64,000 nucleotides of DNA from Lucifuga dentata (taxonomy: Eukaryota; Chordata; Actinopteri; Ophidiiformes; Bythitidae), in contig VXCM01000469.1 of the NCBI GenBank assembly GCA_014773175.1, positions 186,001 to 250,000 on the forward strand. Reading direction: 5' to 3'. Position 1 is the first letter of the stretch; every line of letters begins with the position of its first letter. Both the position numbers and the translations under genes were made by a program. This document shows, piece by piece, positions 61,582 through 64,000 of this stretch. Under the pieces are notes generated by a model. It was given only the letters and a program-made list of their open reading frames with translations. It was not told the origin of the DNA and did no database searches.

Positions 61582-61921
61582 CAGCGGTTCTCAAACTGTG
61601 GTACATGTACCACTGGTGGCCCTGCAGTGGCCCTGGTGGTACGCCAGATGCCCCTGGAAATTTCTGCAGAGAATCATGACAATTGAAATATATGAAAATT
61701 CAGTTGTGGGAAATTATTCCCAAATAAAATATTTTTCTTTTAAGATATATATTTTTTTAAAGTCAGTTTAAAATTTCAAATGTTTCAAATTTCAGTAACA
61801 AATGACACACATCAGGTTTTTCTTTGATTTTTCTCAGAATCGGTGTATTTAGTAAGATGGTAGTTAGAAGTTTTGGTTTGCTGAGAAGTGGCACTTGGTT
61901 CAAAAAGTTTGAGAACCACTG
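61582..61921 (+). mobile_element. hAT/Charlie-type MITE
   Basis: Terminal inverted repeats CAGCGGTTCTCAAACT (from 61582) and AGTTTGAGAACCACTG (to 61921), the typical hAT-Charlie-like termini, with one mismatch. Length about 340 bp, no ORF. The flanking 8-mers no longer match, so the insertion is old. Confidence 0.82.
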
Positions 61922-63035
61922 ATTGTATCCACAATGTTCTGCCCAGCTAGCAACTCCTCATGTTTTTGTATCAGTTTATGATCCCAAAACATAACAATAC
62001 AGTCCTTTATTTGATAAATGTGGTGTAATAAAACAATGAAACTAATAAGTGAAACAGTATTTTCCTTTCACATATGCAAAGCACAATGCATTGTGCCCAC
62101 AGATTCATTGGGGATGGCTTCCATACATCATGAGATGAGGATCATGGTCTGTTTGTTCTGTCAGTGGTTCACTGTAGTTATTTTGGGCAAAACTGTGAAA
62201 CCATATTTCCCTCAAACATGAGGAAAACACATTTGGAAATGAAACTTAATAGCATTTGAGTTTTGATTTTAATCATGCTGATAGACCGAGTGTTTGACTA
62301 ATGATAATGATCAAATAATAACATGATCGCCAACATTAACGAGGAAGACCATTATAGTCATCAGAAGATATGCTGCAATGTGATACATGGTTGGTGATGT
62401 AGGGAACCCCATTTCCTCTATGGGAAGGTCAAAGGTCAGGGGCAATTTTAAAAAAACATTTAAAAAATTGGAAGAAATTCATATTTACTTTGTGCATACT
62501 TATAACATAGCTGCTCTTGGATTGTGGCAAGTTTATAGCAAACAAACATATAATAGAAGTTTTTTCGGTAGGATTTGCCCATTGACCTATATGCAACAAT
62601 TGAGTACCTTGTAGTAAAAAATAATAAGGAAAGTTATAAAAATATATCAGAAGACATATTTTCATCATTAAAACGAGATAGGCTGCTTAGGTAGAAATAC
62701 AATACAGTACAATACATATTGGTTTGCATTAAAACATTGTAAAAATAAATAAATAAATGAAAGCATTGCATCCTTTTGCCAAGTTCATTTTGCAAAGTTT
62801 AAAAAATTATTTAAATATTTTAACAACTTTACAGCAACACTTTGCATTGTTACTACAGAGTTTACTGTGCTATTCTGGTGTTAATTTTAATTTCACAAAC
62901 GTCTGTGATTATGGACAATTTTAAGAACACTTGTGTTGAAATTAACCTGAGCTAAAGCTAAAATATGATTTTAAAGTGAGTTTTTGAGGGAAACTTCAGT
63001 TTTCTGGGTGGGCTTAAGTTGTACCTCATTTCCTC
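61922..63035. other. AT-rich DNA upstream of nfatc1
   Basis: No gene or clear repeat. A change to CpG-rich sequence occurs after about 63030. Confidence 0.5.
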
Positions 63036-63063
63036 CGCGCGCGCGCGCGCACACGCACGCACG

Positions 63064-63112
<49 letters not shown>
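63036..63112. repeat. (CG)n(CGCA)n(CA)n alternating tract, Z-DNA-prone
   Basis: An uninterrupted run of alternating pyrimidine and purine of about 77 bases. It begins with about seven CG dinucleotides, passes through CGCA units and ends in a long CA run. Such sequences readily adopt left-handed Z-DNA under negative supercoiling. It lies about 520 bp upstream of the nfatc1 ATG. Confidence 0.9.
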
Positions 63113-63113
<1 letters not shown>

Positions 63114-63632
63114 GATGGGATCCCAGGGTGGAAGACATCATCAGGCGGACCAGAGGGTTGCAGGAGCCGGTAGCGTCATCCCTGAATGGGCGGCGCACTG
63201 ACCGAGCACGGAGGGTGTTTTCCAGCTTTAAAAGCACCAGAGNCTGAATGGGCGGCGCACTGACCGAGCACGGAGGGTGTTTTCCAGCTTTAAAAGCACC
63301 AGAGCCGGCCCCTCTGACAAACCGCGCTGCGTCACTGACCTGGGGAGACTCTTGCAAACCTTAATTAGAAAAAAGAGATCCAAACTCACCTTTACCATCT
63401 CTCCCCTTATCAACCCTTCCTGCGCTGGTCTCCAAATCCAGCCTGTTTTCAGACCATCTTTATTCGCACTCTCCATCCGCAGTTACCAAGTTGTGCACCC
63501 GCTTTGTTCTAATTGCATCACGAGTTATGCTTTTATTTGATGGTGTATGAAGTATCGCTTACATACTGTCATCAGTAAAATCGGTGCTCGTTGCAGTCTG
63601 TTAACCAGGAAAAGTTGCGCGTCGCTTGTTGA
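63114..63632 (+). promoter_or_regulatory. nfatc1: Putative nfatc1 P1 promoter and 5' UTR
   Basis: CpG-richer than the rest of the window and directly upstream of nfatc1 exon 1. Visible candidate sites: NFAT cores TTTTCC at 63218-63223 (repeated at 63280-63285) and GGAAAA at 63608-63613; CRE/AP-1-like TGCGTCA at 63329-63335 and GCGTCAT at 63173-63179; a GATA core (CTTATC) at 63406-63411; and a TATA-like TTTAAAAG at 63227-63234 and 63289-63296. The mammalian P1 promoter is autoregulated through NFAT sites (established knowledge), so the GGAAAA cores fit, but such short motifs are frequent by chance. The 61-bp block 63182-63242 is repeated at 63244-63304 across an N, so the doubled motifs are probably one real set. 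The transcription start was not determined; it may lie roughly 30 bp after the TATA-like element. Confidence 0.55.
63182..63304 (+). repeat. Exact 61-bp duplication across N, likely assembly artefact
   Basis: Bases 63182-63242 are identical to 63244-63304 with a single N (63243) between them. The same pattern recurs elsewhere in the window, so this probably marks two contig ends whose overlap was not collapsed. It falls in the nfatc1 promoter and doubles its TATA-like and NFAT-like motifs. Confidence 0.85.
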
Positions 63633-63753
63633 ATGCAGGATACATTCTGCCTGAGCGTCAAGCCCAAGTTCAGCTTCGGAGTAGCAGCCGGGAAGCAGCG
63701 GAGACTCCAGCTTCTCACCTCTCTAACCTCCGACATGAAGTCTGCTGAAGAAG
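63633..63753 (+). CDS. nfatc1: nfatc1 exon 1 (alpha-type N-terminus), partial gene
   Basis: First coding exon of NFATc1, a Rel-family transcription factor that calcineurin dephosphorylates so that it enters the nucleus in lymphocytes, osteoclasts and endocardium. The exon gives 40 codons plus one base. It starts MQDTF, contains a KPKFSFGVAAG stretch resembling the first residues of human NFATc1 alpha isoforms, and ends in MKSAEE, the same six residues that close the human alpha-specific segment. The last base (G, 63753) would begin the next Glu codon, so the exon ends in phase 1, followed by the donor AAG|GTAATA. A TGA stop at 63630-63632 lies directly before the ATG in the same frame, which fixes the start. 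A second in-frame ATG is at 63735. The calcineurin-docking, serine-rich and Rel-homology parts are encoded by exons beyond the window. The family call rests on recognised similarity to the human N-terminus, not on a search. Confidence 0.88.
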
Positions 63754-64000
63754 GTAATAAATATACACTGAAATAGATTCCTTTCGGCTTATTTTTCATG
63801 TTTCAACCTGCCTCGTTTATGAACTTGATCCCTTCGCTGCACTCTGCTGATTTTATGCAGACAGTGTTTGCAGCTAATGGAAATAGGCAGCGACCTTGTG
63901 CACTTACAGCAGAGAGCGTGTGGTAAATTGAGAGAAGAGGTCTCAGTTTACTAAAACATGAATTATACTGTGCTACCGTTGCCATATGTTATTTTTAAAA
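63754..64000 (+). other. nfatc1: nfatc1 intron 1, 5' portion
   Basis: Begins with the donor GTAATA after exon 1 and runs to the window edge. No further exon is visible; in mammals the beta-isoform first exon lies some kilobases downstream. Confidence 0.75.

Noticed and set aside
63182..63304. Tandem promoter elements of nfatc1
   Set aside because: The two copies are exact and N-separated like eight others; an assembly artefact is more likely than a biological duplication.
62971..63357. 128-codon open frame on the - strand
   Set aside because: Built from the CG/CA tract and the duplicated promoter block.

Overview
The window looks like teleost fish nuclear DNA, probably a percomorph. It is AT-rich and mostly non-coding, with many CA/GT microsatellites and several repeat types common in fish genomes: hAT-type elements, TTAA-flanked MITEs, a tRNA-derived SINE and non-LTR retrotransposon tails. 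The host assignment is inference from these repeats and from one recognised gene; no species can be named.

The only coding sequence I can support is at the far right end. It is the first exon of nfatc1, the calcineurin-regulated transcription factor NFATc1, on the + strand (coding part 63633-63753). It encodes 40 residues resembling the N-terminus of the long 'alpha' isoforms, ends in MKSAEE, and stops at a phase-1 splice donor. The bases just upstream (63114-63632) would be its distal (P1-type) promoter and 5' UTR, and 63754-64000 is the start of intron 1. The other 63 kb is upstream intergenic DNA. In human the gene immediately upstream is ATP9B, with SALL3 beyond it (established knowledge); I recognise no exon of either.

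Layout: 1-5 kb holds AT/GT microsatellites, an old MITE, a 5'-truncated LINE fragment and a retrotransposon tail. At 7.2-8.4 kb is a clean non-autonomous hAT element with a perfect 8-bp target duplication. From 8.7 to 29 kb the DNA is mainly unique, with several blocks that look like conserved non-coding elements (regulatory candidates judged by eye only). At 30-37 kb are two related TTAA-flanked composite elements, and 38 kb holds another hAT-like MITE. From 39 to 46 kb there are further enhancer-like blocks. At 47-48.5 kb are CTCF-like motifs around a SINE, and 53-62 kb is richer in old repeats. A long Z-DNA-prone alternating tract lies about 0.5 kb upstream of the nfatc1 start codon.

Two properties run through the whole window. 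First, 23 single N bases occur. Nine of them sit between exact 61-66 bp direct repeats, which is best read as unmerged contig overlaps rather than biology; one lies in the nfatc1 promoter. Second, there are at least eight near-perfect short inverted repeats (15-28 bp arms, small loops), far more than chance would give, suggesting template-switch mutations. I see no tRNA, rRNA, CRISPR array or second protein-coding gene.
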